From the NCBI RefSeq assembly GCF_026151205.1, contig NC_087073.1, forward strand, positions 18,320,837 to 18,380,836: a stretch of DNA of 60,000 nt, in the 5' to 3' direction. Every line of letters begins with the position of its first letter. The stretch's first letter is position 1. The notes below the pieces were generated by a model. It ran no database searches. It was not told where the DNA came from and was given only the letters and a program-made list of their open reading frames with translations. This DNA is from Bolinopsis microptera. Taxonomy: Eukaryota; Ctenophora; Tentaculata; Lobata; Bolinopsidae. A program made the translations under genes and the position numbers. This document shows, piece by piece, positions 47,401 to 58,375 of the stretch.

Positions 47401-50400
47401 AGAGCTATAACTAAAAACAAACAGATCTGTTCTGATGTTGGGAACACTGCTTTTACTCTTTTATTAGAAAGTGATATGGTAAAAAGAGCTGAAGTGTACA
47501 ATTCCTGGGATACCCCAAAAAACATTCCACAATGCCCACTTTGTCAGAGTAGATTAAAAATAACAGAATATTCCGGAGCCGGAGCCCCTTAGGGCCGCTA
47601 CATGTGCCCTACTATTGTACTACACAATCTACTATTACATTATAAAGTTTCATCATCATCATAATATGATATCCTTCAGTCATCGATAGAAAATAACTGT
47701 ACAGTTTGAGGCCAATTAATCGAGCTGATCTCCGAGCTGATTAATGAGGGAACAAGCAGATAAGTTAAAGTCACGTGACATCACGTTATAAAGCAGTGTA
47801 GTGTGACGGTAACCATATAAGGGCATGTCATGTGAGGTAAGCCAAGTTTACGATAAAAGACTTATTCACGAGGGAACATGTCATAGTGTCGGTAATGAGA
47901 TTGGGAGATAATAAAGTCACGTGATACGCCGACAGGTCACTTGACGTGATTTCAAGCAAATTCATTGGCTGAAGAGAGGGTTCCGTGGTTATGGATTATA
48001 TAAGTCAGCTGATGTTGAGAAATAAAACTTGAGCTGTTTACGTAAACATGCAGCCCGCTTATCTCTGACAGACCAGTGTAAGTTTGTGCAAGACAGTGAG
48101 ATTAATTGGAATCCAATCAGTAACCACGCAGTATGACCAGGATATCAAGTGTTAATTTGTTACGGTCTGTTAATGATAGTTGGGTGGAGCATCATCAGTG
48201 TGACCCCTCGCTGATCAGGGAGCTAATCACTAATTAGAATTTCAAGTAATGATATAATGAAGATACCGGGAGTATGAAATATCTGGGACAAATGCACGGT
48301 GTAGTCTCCATTATTACTATACTATAGATCTGAAACATTCAGAAAATGAGCTCACCTAGACCCTGTAGTTATTAATAGAAATGACAGATATTACAAGTGA
48401 ACCCTGTGCAATCAGGCGATTAACCGGAGATAGCTGAGTAGACTTCAGAGACAATGGACCATACAATTTGTCCTGATCGGTTCAGATAGGAAACCTTTAA
48501 ACGTTGAGAAGTATCTAGATACAACTGTGGGGGGATTGTAGGGTTTCACTGGTTATGCTGACGAGGTGTTTGGCGAATTAGACCGAGTTTCATGAAAGCA
48601 ATCACTATGATTGAGTGTGCACCCACTGGGCTTGATCGGCGTGTATTGGATATGGTGTGATTGTACGGCATGAGATTGCCAATATTTTAGTAGGAGATTT
48701 GTGGGTATGATATGAGATTGCCAATATTTTAGCAGGTGATTTGTGGGTATGATATTTAATAAGATTGCCAATATTTTAGCAGATTTGTAAGAAAATATAC
48801 CTCAATTCGTCCCTCTTCCATACACTGTTCAACTCTTGCCTCCAGCTGATCCTGAAGTGGATTAGAGTTAAATCATTTGAATCATATATCGTAACCATTT
48901 AATGGTACAACTCAAATGATTGCCTTATATAATTCTATCATAATCTGAGAGGCAAACGACCGGCATTTTCTGTCGTTTAACTGCGATTTGGAGTCACTTA
49001 TCCCAGAGAACAGCATCACGACTTGTCATCTATTCCCATATATTCTTAATAAACCTTAAACGATCATAAATTGGGTTCTCACATAACGGTAAAAATGACA
49101 GTTTTATATAAACTGATTGGAAAGGTTGGAAAATAAACCGGCGGGAGCTTGACAATTGTCCTGCCGCTAAATCATGTTAAGCTACAAGCCGAAAGTTATA
49201 TAATATCGGAGAAGCTTTCCAGCATGATGCAGTGATGTCAACCGTTTTTAGTCGGTACTGAGCAGACGTGCAGCAGTCTGCTTTACATTGGTAGAAAATA
49301 TGAAAGTTAATAATGTAACCAGTAATCCGATTAAGAGGTACACTAAGTCTTACCCTAGACAGGCATGGCAAATAGAAGTTTAATGAATCAAATGAGATCA
49401 AAAAATCTTGTCATTTGCGCGGATACGCATTGAAGGGAGCCTCTGTTACACCATATTATTCCATCACATACCGGGAATCATTTTCATTAATATTTACATG
49501 GTAAATAATCGCACATTAATATGGTTAGTGCGTAGCAGTGGACTTCCTCAGATATTGCTATGAATTTAGTTGGCAAAATTGTACTGTAATGGTTTTTACG
49601 ATAGCTATTAGGGCTACATAATTTAGTTAGTTGACGTATATCCAATTAAGGATGTAACCAGGTGCTAAATGACGACGTATTTTACAATGGTTTTGAAATC
49701 TCTATAATAATCCGATATAAAGAAGCAAAATGGTTATATATGGAAATTTTGATGAGCACTAATAAGATATTTGACATCTTTCACGATGAATGATAAACGT
49801 GGCACTCAGGTGCCAGTCTTTGGGGTAATAGAAGTGTTTCCATCTTTATTGACTAATATCAAAGCATTGTTACTCATTTTGCCGCTGGAGTGGCATCTAA
49901 TTTCACCACCATACAAATAGTAAGAGAAACATAATTCTCAGCCCGGGGAGTAATGGGTTTATCAGGTAAAATTAGGGTAATCTAAACAGGGACTACTGTC
50001 TGGGCGACCTGCTAACTTATCTGAGTGTCACCCAATCTTGTTTTTACACCTCACCACAGGATCACAATGTACAATAATCAAAAGCAATCAGAATTTTACA
50101 CCTCCAATCTAACACCCTCTTAGAGGGGAACTTGATAAGCGTGATTTGATTAGTATGAGGTCTCTCCCCTGCTTTTCAGGAATCCTATATTATAGAGGGA
50201 TAGAAATAATTCAAAATCAGGTCTGTTTTGAACCAGAATTTGAGTTCAGTGTAATCATGCACTGGATACAGATTTAGGTCTTGATGGCATCGATGGTATC
50301 TGAGTTGAAAATGTAAGGACTTTACTTACAGATCCGTCTTTGTAGGAGGTATGTGTATCTGTTAGCATATCGACTGAATGTATGGTGTTCCTGAAGAGGG

Positions 50401-53400
50401 GTATCAGTTAGGTCCCATAAAATTTAACATCGAGAATCGAAGCATTATTTTGCAGTTTTGAAATATTCAAGTTAATGGTGGTTTCATGAAACGGTAATTG
50501 GGTTTTGTCATATATGTATAATGCATGAGCGGGAAAAACGTTCTTTGTATGGAAGATTTGTCTTTGTAGCGCCATGTTGGAATTAACATGGCTTTAATTA
50601 TAATATTGGACCAGGTCTCAGGGCGGGGCACAGGGCAGACCTGTGTCCAGTTGGCAGGAATGTACCCTGACGAAAAGTCCACGCGCACAGACTAAAATTT
50701 GCCCTTATATCAGCCATTGTGCCCACCCAATTTCAATTTGAGTTATCGTTTAGTTAGGTCAGAATGAGGCAGTCTGTGTCCATGGGAAAATTTTAACTGT
50801 CTTTTTAGCATGGACAATGGTGCGGCGTCTCAAATCTCACCACTGAACTGGAACCAGACACTGCGAACAAGCGTAAGACAGGTCTCACGCGGCGATACTT
50901 GTGACCAGCGCAACATATTAGCCACTATTGTCGAACAATTACTAGAAGAATTCCTTGGTGCAGGGTTCACTTTAGGGGCCGCTGGAGTAGCTGGCACAGA
51001 AGTTTCGAGAGTTTTGATTGGGCGCGCATGACATGCCTTCGTCCAATGAGCGTATTGGGTGTCTCTAGTTGGGGTGTTCTAAGATTAGGATGTAATTGTA
51101 GGTGTGAAATATCACAGGTTTTGCTAAATAGAATTATTAGATCAAAGATACAAGGTGAGCTGTTTCAGGATTATTACATAAACAGGCCTCGTTATCAGCA
51201 GTAAAAGTAACTCTGATGATAAACATGCGCCACCAGGCGTCTAAGTCATTTTATTCCAACCGGGAAAAGAAGCCCTTCATTCATACCTTTTCAGATATGA
51301 ATGATGCAAAGTATATTTTGAAGGTTTCGCGAATGCGCGGATGTTTTTAAAGGAAATGTCAGACAGCTTCCTTTCCCGGTTCCCACCCTTCTAATTTAAT
51401 TGACCGCGCAGTTGATGCACACTAATAGATTTTATTCAATCAAGTCTGATGTAATTGCTGTTTTGTAAGATAAGACACTGCAACATATCATCAAGTCACA
51501 GAGGCGAGTAAGGAGCGTCATCTCTAAAAAGGTTCCAAAAATTACCCCGCACCACCATACCTGTTACCTTTCCGCAGTGACGCAACCGCGTAATATCCGT
51601 TAGCGATACATATCAGATATGAGGTTAAACGACAATTTGCAAGGATTCATGGTGCCAAATCGGTGCTAGATTGCCAATTGCGTCACAATGCAAGTCGCGT
51701 TAATGTTAATGAAACATTACAATTGCCATGTTTACTAGGCCACGCGTAATGATATGTCTTCGCAATTGCAGACTTCGGAACCTGTGGCCGGCTACTTGGT
51801 ATATTTAGGGGTGTCGTAGGGTGCTAAATCTGGAAACGGTCTAAATAGCGGGCTTCGTTAAGGTGCGCGTAATGACCCCGGAAAATTGGTTACTTTGAGT
51901 ATGCTTATGATGACATGAAATATGAATAGTGCTTGTATGTAATGACATCAGTTAACCTTCATTATTGGAAACTCAAATGGGGTCAAAAATAAATAAAGTT
52001 CCTGATTATCAACATTTAGTATACATTTTAATTAAAATGATAAATTAGTCATTAGCAATGCATAAGCAAGTTATAGATAATAAAGAGGCACATTTTAAAT
52101 AATATAAATGGATTTAAATTCAATACATTTTATTTTATACTGTACAGCACAATCATGAAACAAATGCTATTTTTTCTTCAAATTTGTTAACAATGATAAT
52201 ATGATATGGAGCTGTACAGAACTAATATAATGATATAGTTATCTAATATAATGATATAGTTATCTAATATAATGATATAGTTATCTAATATAATGATATA
52301 GTTATCTAATATAATGATATATTAGTTATCTGAAACATACCTGCTGTACAGAACCAATAATATAGTTATCTGAAACATACCTGCTGTACAGAACCAATAA
52401 TATAGTTATCTGAAACATACCTGCTGTACAGAACCAATAATATAGTTATCTGAAACATACCTGCTGTACAGAACCAATAATATAGTTATCTGAAACATAC
52501 CTGCTGTACAGAACCAATAATATAGTTATCTGAAACATACCTGCTCTACAGAACCAATAATATTGTTATCTGAAACATACCTGCAGTACAGAACCAATAA
52601 TATAGTTATCTGAAACATACCTGCTCTACAGAACCAATAATATAGTTATCTGAAACATACCTGCTGTACAGAACCAATAATATAGTTATCTGAAACATAC
52701 CTGCTCTACAGAACCAATAATATAGTTATCTGAAACATACCTGCTGTACAGAACCAATAATATAGTTATCTGAAACATACCTGCTGTACAGAACCAATAA
52801 TATAGTTATCTGAAACATACCTGCTCTACAGAACCAATAATATAGTTATCTGAAACATACCTGCTGTACAGAACCAATAATATAGTTATCTGAAACATAC
52901 CTGCTCTACAGAACCAATAATATAGTTATCTGAAACATACCTGCTGTACAGAACCAATAAAATAGTTATCTGAAACATACCTGCTGTACAGAACCAATAA
53001 TATAGTTATCTGAAACATACCTGCTGTACAGAACCAATAATATAGTTATCTGAAACATACCTGCTGTACAGAACCAATAATATAGTTATCTGAAACATAC
53101 CTGCTGTACAGAACCAATAATATAGTTATCTGAAACATACCTGCTCTACAGAACCAATAATATTGTTATCTGAAACATACCTGCAGTACAGAACCAATAA
53201 TATAGTTATCTGAAACATAATTGCTGTACAGAACCAATAATATAGTTATCTGAAACATACCTGCTGTACAGAACCAATAATATAGTTATCTGAAACATAC
53301 CTGCTGTACAGAACCAATAATATAGTTATCTGAAACATACCTGCTGTACAGAACCAATAATATAGTTATCTGAAACATACCTGCCGCCTAAGATGAGGGT

Positions 53401-56400
53401 ATTGGAAGTGACAAATAGCATTGACATGAACATTGCACTGTCATCGTAGTACTGGTTACAACCCTGGCAATCTGAAAATGGTATACCTTTAAACCACGCT
53501 GGGTGTGGGAAATGGCTTCCCATAAGTTTGAACATTCATTCATTTTATTACCTTACAAGGTCTGTTGAAGTTGCAGAACAAACCTTTAAACCCAGTAATC
53601 TGATCAAGCAATTACTTCAAGTTAAAAAGTAAACACTGTATTTAGGTTGTCTAATAGTTTGAAATGTTATGCTTAATAGCCTTTTGGTCACGTTGTTATT
53701 CCATCTCTATTCCCTATACGCAAATAATCATATCACAAGCTGATTTGATAAACCCTTTATTGCTTCAAGTGGTCGCATATTATGCAGGCGTCTGTGTAAT
53801 TTTTGTCATAAATATTTGATGCTACCTTATAAATTTAGTCATTGGTTAGGAAAAACAAATTAAATATCCCGCAATTTCAACTGTAATCACTTTATGGCGG
53901 TATGAAGATTCAAGCACCAAACATCATGATCCCCATTTTATTTACACAGGGGTCCCCACGAGTCTCTGAAATAGATCCACCTTGGTATATGCTTTAATAC
54001 GTCGCAAATTAGTTCAGGTGTAATGCTCAAAGCGGGTTGGGAGTCTGGTGTCTGAATGTAATGTTCCAGTCACCGTGAGCTGTTCCTTGTGTTACACAGG
54101 ATTCACATATCAGTCATTTCGAGTGTGATGTTTTCTAAATTTCTAGCATACCAGACAAACGGACATTTAAAAAACTTGGTCTCTCTTATAACACCGGAAA
54201 GAATAGAAATGATGGTGCAGTTTCATCCGAGAAAAGGATGACGCTAGATTCTGACAGATTCTGCGGAAGTATTTGAATATATTTTTGCTTGGTTTACTCA
54301 AAGCGGACGAGGAAATTTGTAGAACCTGTCAGAAAAACAAGAACTAGCGAGTGTAAAACCGGGCGTGTACCCTCTCAGAGGAGTACACAGTTGCAGCAGT
54401 TGTGGGAGCACAGATATCCTTTGATCTATGACACTGATGTGTGAGCAACTTATGATCGTTTATAAATACAGTTACAGCTTCAATATATTATATAGTTATA
54501 GTTTCAACACACACTCGGAATCCTTTTGTGTCCGACATTTCCAATAACCAGCTTAACTTAAAATTGTACCGTTCAATGATCTCAATTGCTAGCACCAAGC
54601 CCGCCCAATTAACCTCAACCCTAACGTAGCAACATGATTACAGTTAACATTGATACTAGAGATTTCCGGGTGGGTTCGTATTGCAAGACAAGGTTAAAAC
54701 GAGGGTAGTGTGGTACAGGGAAAAGGTGATTAAGAATGTTGCGGTATTGGGCTGTCAAACTAGAGGAGTACTTGTGCAGTTGACTAATCCCGTCTACTGT
54801 CTAGAAATACTATTGTGTAGTTTATTTAGCTACAATTCACTAATTGGCTCAATATACTCTGTCTTCATGTGTTAGCCAGACAGAATAACTGATTCGGGAA
54901 TCAGGGTGGTGGTTGGATAAAGTCTCAAAATACCCGTTACGTTTCAGAAAATGTTGTTATTCTTCAAATACGAGATATTTGCAGTAAAACAGTTGAAAGT
55001 GTTGGCTTTAGGGGCCTTGTAAATTTAGTAGTACAGCGTTTGAGTAGACTTTTACTGTGGTTAATTCAAGTAGGGTGGTACTGTTTGGTATTCTTTACAA
55101 AATAGCAATTAATACAACCGAGGGACGTGGACATGGTCGAGTCTTATATCCTGGCTAAAGGGTAGTTTTTATATTAATTTCATAATTTGATGAAACATGC
55201 AAAAGGGCTCCATGCCACAACCTTCAGGGGTCAATGCCTACTTTAATTTCTAGGTATAAAAGAAATCCGCAAAGCCAAATATATATTATATATATATATT
55301 ATAAAATATAAAGTTGGCACTTCAAGTTGAACATAGTTTACGCTGACAGTATTTTGATCGAATACAATCAAAATACTCGGCTAAGTTGTCAAAGTGGCCA
55401 TCACAGTATTAATGTAACCCATCAGAATCTAAGTACAATTTATGATTGTTCTATCAACCTGGTGACCTTGCTTTGACAAGTTGCCCCCTAATACTAATAG
55501 AAACGTTAAATATTCTCCCTCTGCTTCGTGATTGAGCACAAATTAAATGTCAATTTGTCAGAGCTTCAATCTAATATCATGTTAGGTTAGCCCCAAAGTA
55601 GTTGGTTCATCTATTAGACAGCATGTTATGGAGCAGAACTATTTACTTCAATATTCTCCCTTTTAGAATGACCATATGATTATCTTCATTAAAGTTGCAC
55701 AATATTTAAATATCATGTATATATCAATCAATGGTTAAAGCTAAGATTGTTCATTTCACATTTCCCGGCTAAGAAGTCTAAATATGTTCATCACATTTGT
55801 TTTACCCTACCATGTCCTTAGTAAGAATGTAGAGAACACACACTAATTACAACATGGACACAAAAGGGCTAATCTTCTACACAGTAGCTGTTCAATAATA
55901 CCAGGTAGAACCTTAATTGAATGAAACAAAGTACTCCAGCTTTATAAACTAATTGAGAACCATCCTATGTGGTCCCGAGATATCGAGCTCGACACACACT
56001 CGCATAGTACTACAAAAAGACAGAGCGTTGAGTACGAAACAATGGTGCATATTTTGACTGAAAATTTGAGAGTTCAAGTGTTCTTGAATAGCTTTTGCAA
56101 TAATTTCCACATCTAAAATCTATGTTTCCCTCCCCTTGTAGACTTGAAATATTTAAACTATGTATCGTTTATGTTAGCACAGCACTACATGGTATATTGT
56201 AACGGGTTCTGTCAGTGTACACAAGTTGAAAATTGGGCCCTAGTTTGCGGTTTCCTTAGTCCGGTGACAGAAATGTCACGTGACTGAAACAAGTGGTCTA
56301 GAGTGAAGAGTCCTCGCTGTGCTGCAGCGAATCACATTAATTGAAACAGGAAATGGGTTACATCACAATTACAAGTTATGATACTAGAGTAAACAAAAAT

Positions 56401-56524
56401 GGGCAGAAGTTATAGTGCTAATTGAAGATCTTAACTTACCATAATCAGTGAGTTGCAGCCACCTCTGCAGACCTGTGACACATCCACAGCCGACCAGTAG
56501 TAATAACCATGTAAGTGATCCCAT
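17441..56524 (-). CDS. Transmembrane semaphorin: sema, PSI, two Ig, TM, proline-rich tail
   Basis: Nineteen coding exons (minus, 5' to 3'): 56440-56524, 53381-53471, 50330-50390, 48801-48851, 46209-46310, 37278-37380, 34470-34675, 33122-33272, 31362-31413, 30793-30922, 30137-30237, 28676-28746, 22380-22453, 21480-21592, 19425-19562, 19026-19270, 18575-18853, 18272-18429, 17441-18115. All introns are GT-AG and phases agree throughout: 2886 nt, 961 residues. Signal peptide MGSLTWLLLLVGCGCVTG; the start is fixed by it. Sema domain about 30-463 (QNYYKVLLMLSETDIMSCGTW, SRIGRVCKNDVG, SIVCSFPIGAIDEVFDGPY). PSI domain 464-510 with FPYCGWCSD. Ig domains about 511-591 and 592-684. Membrane span about 703-727, then RRRKQKR. 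The tail (738-961) has PLRPPPISPPVLPPG and ends SSAI, a possible class I PDZ ligand. Semaphorins signal through plexins in guidance and adhesion. Two Ig domains plus a TM tail fits no vertebrate class exactly. TTTCTAG directly before the ATG may mark a 5' leader intron. Confidence 0.93.
18116..21479 (-). other. Semaphorin introns 14-18
   Basis: Introns 15-18 are short (145-172 bases). Intron 14 (19563-21479) is 1.9 kb and contains an imperfect GC-rich inverted repeat (GGAACGCGCGCAC near 19913 with GTGCGCGTTCC near 19967), and nothing else I recognise. Confidence 0.6.
23704..23729. promoter_or_regulatory. Triple CACGTG cluster in semaphorin intron 12
   Basis: Three CACGTG palindromes in 26 bases (23704, 23711, 23724), each followed by A, with a fourth at about 23761. 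This fits a homotypic bHLH-ZIP binding cluster. Function is inferred only from site density. Confidence 0.4.
28577..28643 (-). repeat. 16-bp tandem repeat beside the exon 12 donor
   Basis: About four copies of ATTGTTAGAGAATGTA, ending some 30 bases from the 5' splice site of semaphorin exon 12 (exon end 28676). Confidence 0.85.
28747..34469 (-). other. Semaphorin introns 7-11
   Basis: Introns 11 (28747-30136), 10 (30238-30792), 9 (30923-31361), 8 (31414-33121) and 7 (33273-34469). AT-rich without recognisable genes or elements. Open frames here are short, lack domains and mostly shadow the exons. Confidence 0.55.
36688..36747. repeat. 21-bp tandem repeat, about three copies
   Basis: Short direct repeat of AAGGTCCCCAGTACAGTTTA with the last copy partial. 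Confidence 0.85.
37077..37126. repeat. 24-bp inverted repeat with 2-base loop
   Basis: Left arm 37077-37100 begins AATTGAAACAATC; right arm 37103-37126 is its complement with one mismatch, which would be a G-U pair in one transcript. It lies about 150 bases downstream of semaphorin exon 6 in the intron. The tiny loop and 50-base length argue against an ordinary microRNA precursor; a very short palindromic element is as likely. Confidence 0.8.
39574..39713. repeat. Row of four hairpins
   Basis: Four successive inverted repeats in 140 bases: ATAAACCC/GGGTTTAT (39574-39599), CAGATCATCCCGC with its complement around GCTA (39606-39635), GTGCGC/GCGCAC with outer AACACA/TGTGTT (39639-39676) and ATGTAATCCC/GGGATTACAT (39680-39713). 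Downstream GC-rich pieces such as AGCGGGCCGGG (near 40250 and 40314) repeat. It resembles a small transposon or structured DNA; no matching ends were found. Confidence 0.7.
40064..40147. promoter_or_regulatory. Five CACGTG palindromes in 84 bases
   Basis: CACGTG at 40064, 40084, 40118, 40129 and 40142, in a locally CpG-rich segment, with another near 40378. Likely a bHLH-ZIP binding cluster, perhaps an intronic enhancer or alternative promoter. Binding and activity are inferred. Confidence 0.45.
40458..40536. repeat. 21-22-bp tandem repeat, about four copies
   Basis: Repeats of AGAGATACCYCACAT plus 6-7 bases, ending about 100 bases before the TTAA foldback element. Confidence 0.8.
40638..41368. 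mobile_element. TTAA-flanked foldback element (piggyBac-like MITE), 731 bp
   Basis: The element is almost entirely one palindrome: left arm 40638-40994, 20-base loop 40995-41014, right arm 41015-41368, with only a few differences. It is flanked by TTAA on both sides (40634-40637 and 41369-41372), the target duplication of piggyBac elements, and the ends read GGGGGCAGGGG with its complement. No coding capacity. Arm identity suggests a recent origin or copying between arms. It lies inside semaphorin intron 5, where an RNA copy would form a very long hairpin. Confidence 0.85.
42147..42194. repeat. 24-bp tandem duplication
   Basis: Two adjacent copies of CTAGATATCATCTCTTAACG plus AGAT. Confidence 0.85.
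47771..48030 (+). promoter_or_regulatory. Promoter-like stretch inside semaphorin intron 4
   Basis: Two TCACGTGA palindromes (47772 and about 47921), an inverted CCAAT (ATTGG near 47966) and a TATATAA box (about 47996-48002) are ordered as in a TATA promoter pointing plus, antisense to the semaphorin. The arrangement resembles that upstream of the TULP4-like gene. No downstream plus-strand gene was found, so it may be chance, a repeat or a noncoding promoter. Confidence 0.3.
48673..48800 (-). repeat. Imperfect tandem repeat abutting the exon 4 donor
   Basis: Three imperfect copies of GATTGCCAATATTTTAGCAG followed by GATTTGTGGG, ending directly at the 5' splice site of exon 4. Confidence 0.8.
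48852..50329 (-). other. Semaphorin intron 3
   Basis: AT-rich, no feature recognised on either strand. Confidence 0.5.
50810..51031 (+). CDS. Possible nested small protein in semaphorin intron 2
   Basis: A 73-codon frame starts with ATG and is preceded by TAACTGTCTTTTTAG, which reads as a splice acceptor. Codons are mixed in GC and the protein has a plausible sequence (DQRNILATIVEQLLEEFLGAG then TLGAAGVAGTEVSRVL) with an amphipathic helix. I do not recognise it. It lies antisense to the semaphorin. No clear polyadenylation signal follows and no upstream exon was identified. It may be a small gene, one exon of a gene, or chance. Confidence 0.3.
   Translation: MDNGAASQISPLNWNQTLRTSVRQVSRGDTCDQRNILATIVEQLLEEFLGAGFTLGAAGVAGTEVSRVLIGRA
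52222..52321 (-). repeat. 21-bp tandem repeat, about five copies
   Basis: Copies of TATCTAATATAATGATATAGT, next to and apparently derived from the 40-bp array: the flanking GCTGTACAGAAC and AGTTATCT are shared with it. Confidence 0.85.
52322..53380 (-). repeat. 40-bp minisatellite built from the exon 2 splice donor
   Basis: About 26 copies of a 40-bp unit, joined directly to semaphorin exon 2. On minus each unit starts GTATGTTTCAGATAAC and ends GGTTCTGTACAGCAG, so each junction recreates CAG|GTATGT, the same donor used by exon 2. Variants (TGTAGAGCAG, TGTACTGCAG, TAACAATA) occur in an order that repeats after 600 bp (units at 52541-52600 and 53141-53200), implying a second-level duplication of 15 units. 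It is not a CRISPR array: there are no unique spacers. Confidence 0.95.
53472..56439 (-). other. Semaphorin intron 1
   Basis: AT-rich, with a TA-rich simple tract near 55280-55310. No gene or mobile element recognised. Confidence 0.5.
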
Positions 56525-58134
56525 CCTAGAAATGATATTATAGCAAACTAAAAATTGAATTGTTTATGCTTTATTCCTAAAATCACATGATTATTTTGAG
56601 ATATTAAACAACCTGCTCTCTAATGAAATATTTACACAGAACATGAACAGTACTCTGACTAGTTTCCTAGTCAAATCAACCCAGTGAGCACTGAGCAGAA
56701 ATTCACATACCAAGAAATTATAGCATCAAGACCTATAATTTTTTAGCAGGCCCCTTATGTAGAAGTTAGAAAACGGAAATACATTTCATACCCACAATCG
56801 ATAATGTAAAAAACCAATATCCACGACATTAAATGAAAAGCCCATAACAAATTTCAAATGATGAAAAATTAAATTTGGCATCTAACCCCAAAATATGAGA
56901 ATTAAATAGACAATTCTGATTAAAACTGCTCGTGTCTTTGAAAGTTTAAAGAGAGAATAAGAGTATCAGGAGTACAAGAAGCTGGGAGTGATTTCCCCTT
57001 TTGATTCTTCTGTATTCAAACTGTAATCATATTTTAATTGTAAAAATATTTCAAAGCGAGATTGTAGAAGTATTTCAAGCAAGATTTTTAGTACAAGGCC
57101 ACTAGGCCATGAAAATACCATGAGACCTAAAGAGCGACACTGATTCAGGCCATCAGTCATCGCTTCAAGATCGAAATTAGGAACATATGATTAGAAGTGG
57201 AGTCAGTCATTAAAATATGACCAATGCCAGTGATTCTACGGATTGAATAAAAAAGAAAGAATTGATATCCAACCACATCTATAATAATAATATGATGAAT
57301 TTAATATTTTGAAATCGTTGACCATCTAAATGAGATTATTAACGTTTAAATGGAAAAAATAAGATTTCAATTAAACGAAAATCAAACAACTATCTTTCTG
57401 AGGGACTATTTAAAGTGAAATAAGATATAATTCTTAAAATATATTGTTGTGAGAGGGCCAAGACAAAATCAGGTTTAATAATGGATCATCCTTGGGCGAT
57501 CTAGGCTTACCAGCAACAGCTAGCAAGGCAGTTGGACCATGGCTTAAGGGATTTGAGCTTCACAAGTCCTATTTCACATTTATTTTGAGTGCCAAATCTC
57601 TTCTTAATGCGGTATGCCTATCTTGGTCACTGATAAAAGAATTTAAACAATCAATAAATAATGTATTAAACCGCCGATATGTCTTAAATGCTGATTACAA
57701 GTCCCTTAAAACAACCACCAAAGCCATTTATGTCCTAAGATCTCTAGCATATTTTTTAGCGATATCATAGGAGATGAATTCGATCTGTTTTGCAATAGAT
57801 AACCGATCAAACGTCTTGTTTGAAACAGATTATCATAATTCATAAAAAAAGCAAATAAATCATATGAGGCAATTCGTGCACTGCAACTGATAGAGCAGAA
57901 AACAAATTAATCCAATAATACTGAATGGAGTTGGGTTAAAAACATATAAGTGATACGATAGTTTAAGTTGAAGAAGCTTTCAATAAACATGTGTTAACCG
58001 TCGTCAGCGGAAAGTGATGTGGTGGACAATGCTTATATGTAATTGAGTGGTGTCAAGGATGGAGGGTGAGGGGTGTTGTGGGTGGGAAAGTAAAAATTAC
58101 AGTACAATGTCAATAAAAATAAGGAGGAAGAATG
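56525..58134. other. Upstream of the semaphorin start codon
   Basis: AT-rich sequence that should contain the semaphorin 5' leader and perhaps its promoter. A plus-strand frame (57492-57770, 92 codons) has no ATG at its start and no recognised domain; I do not call it a gene. Confidence 0.4.
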
Positions 58135-58375
58135 TTAGGTTTCTGTTGAGGCTGAGAAGGAAATGCCAGATGGTGTGGACTTTAAGGATTTGGCGATCTT
58201 AGGAAGGTTGGGGTCCCAGAGGGAACAACATTTGGGTGCGCGGTCTGTTCTGTTCATGGCTGGTTGTCGGATTTGTATAGCTGCGTGTTCTGTGAGGTCA
58301 AGTTCGGAGCGTGAGGTGAGGGATTTGAGGACTTCTATGTTGTTCCAACAATCCAATAATGTTAAAACTGTATGA
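58135..58375 (-). pseudogene. Possible retroelement tail
   Basis: A minus-strand frame ends with LTEHAAIQIRQPAMNR followed by LWDPNLPKI. The order E-IxIR-P-xNR-LWD-L resembles the tail after the GIY-YIG nuclease or reverse-transcriptase region in Penelope-like and related retroelements. The upstream part of the frame (to 58497) is AT-rich and does not fit. A decayed fragment at best. Confidence 0.3.

Larger units (their letters stand above)
46311..48800 (-). other. Semaphorin intron 4
   Basis: Contains a CACGTG/TATA promoter-like stretch on plus (47771-48030) and a tandem repeat against the exon 4 donor. No coding sequence recognised. Confidence 0.5.
50391..53380 (-). other. Semaphorin intron 2
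   Basis: Its last third by coordinate, next to exon 2, is the splice-donor minisatellite. A possible nested ORF on plus lies at 50810-51031. The rest (51032-52200) has no recognisable feature. Confidence 0.55.

Noticed and set aside
52322-53380. CRISPR array
   Set aside because: The 40-bp units are contiguous, with no unique spacers, in an animal gene.
53326-53535. 69-codon frame on minus
   Set aside because: It is semaphorin exon 2 plus intron on both sides, ending inside the first minisatellite unit.
57492-57770. 92-codon open frame on plus
   Set aside because: No ATG at its start, no recognised domain, AT-rich codon use.
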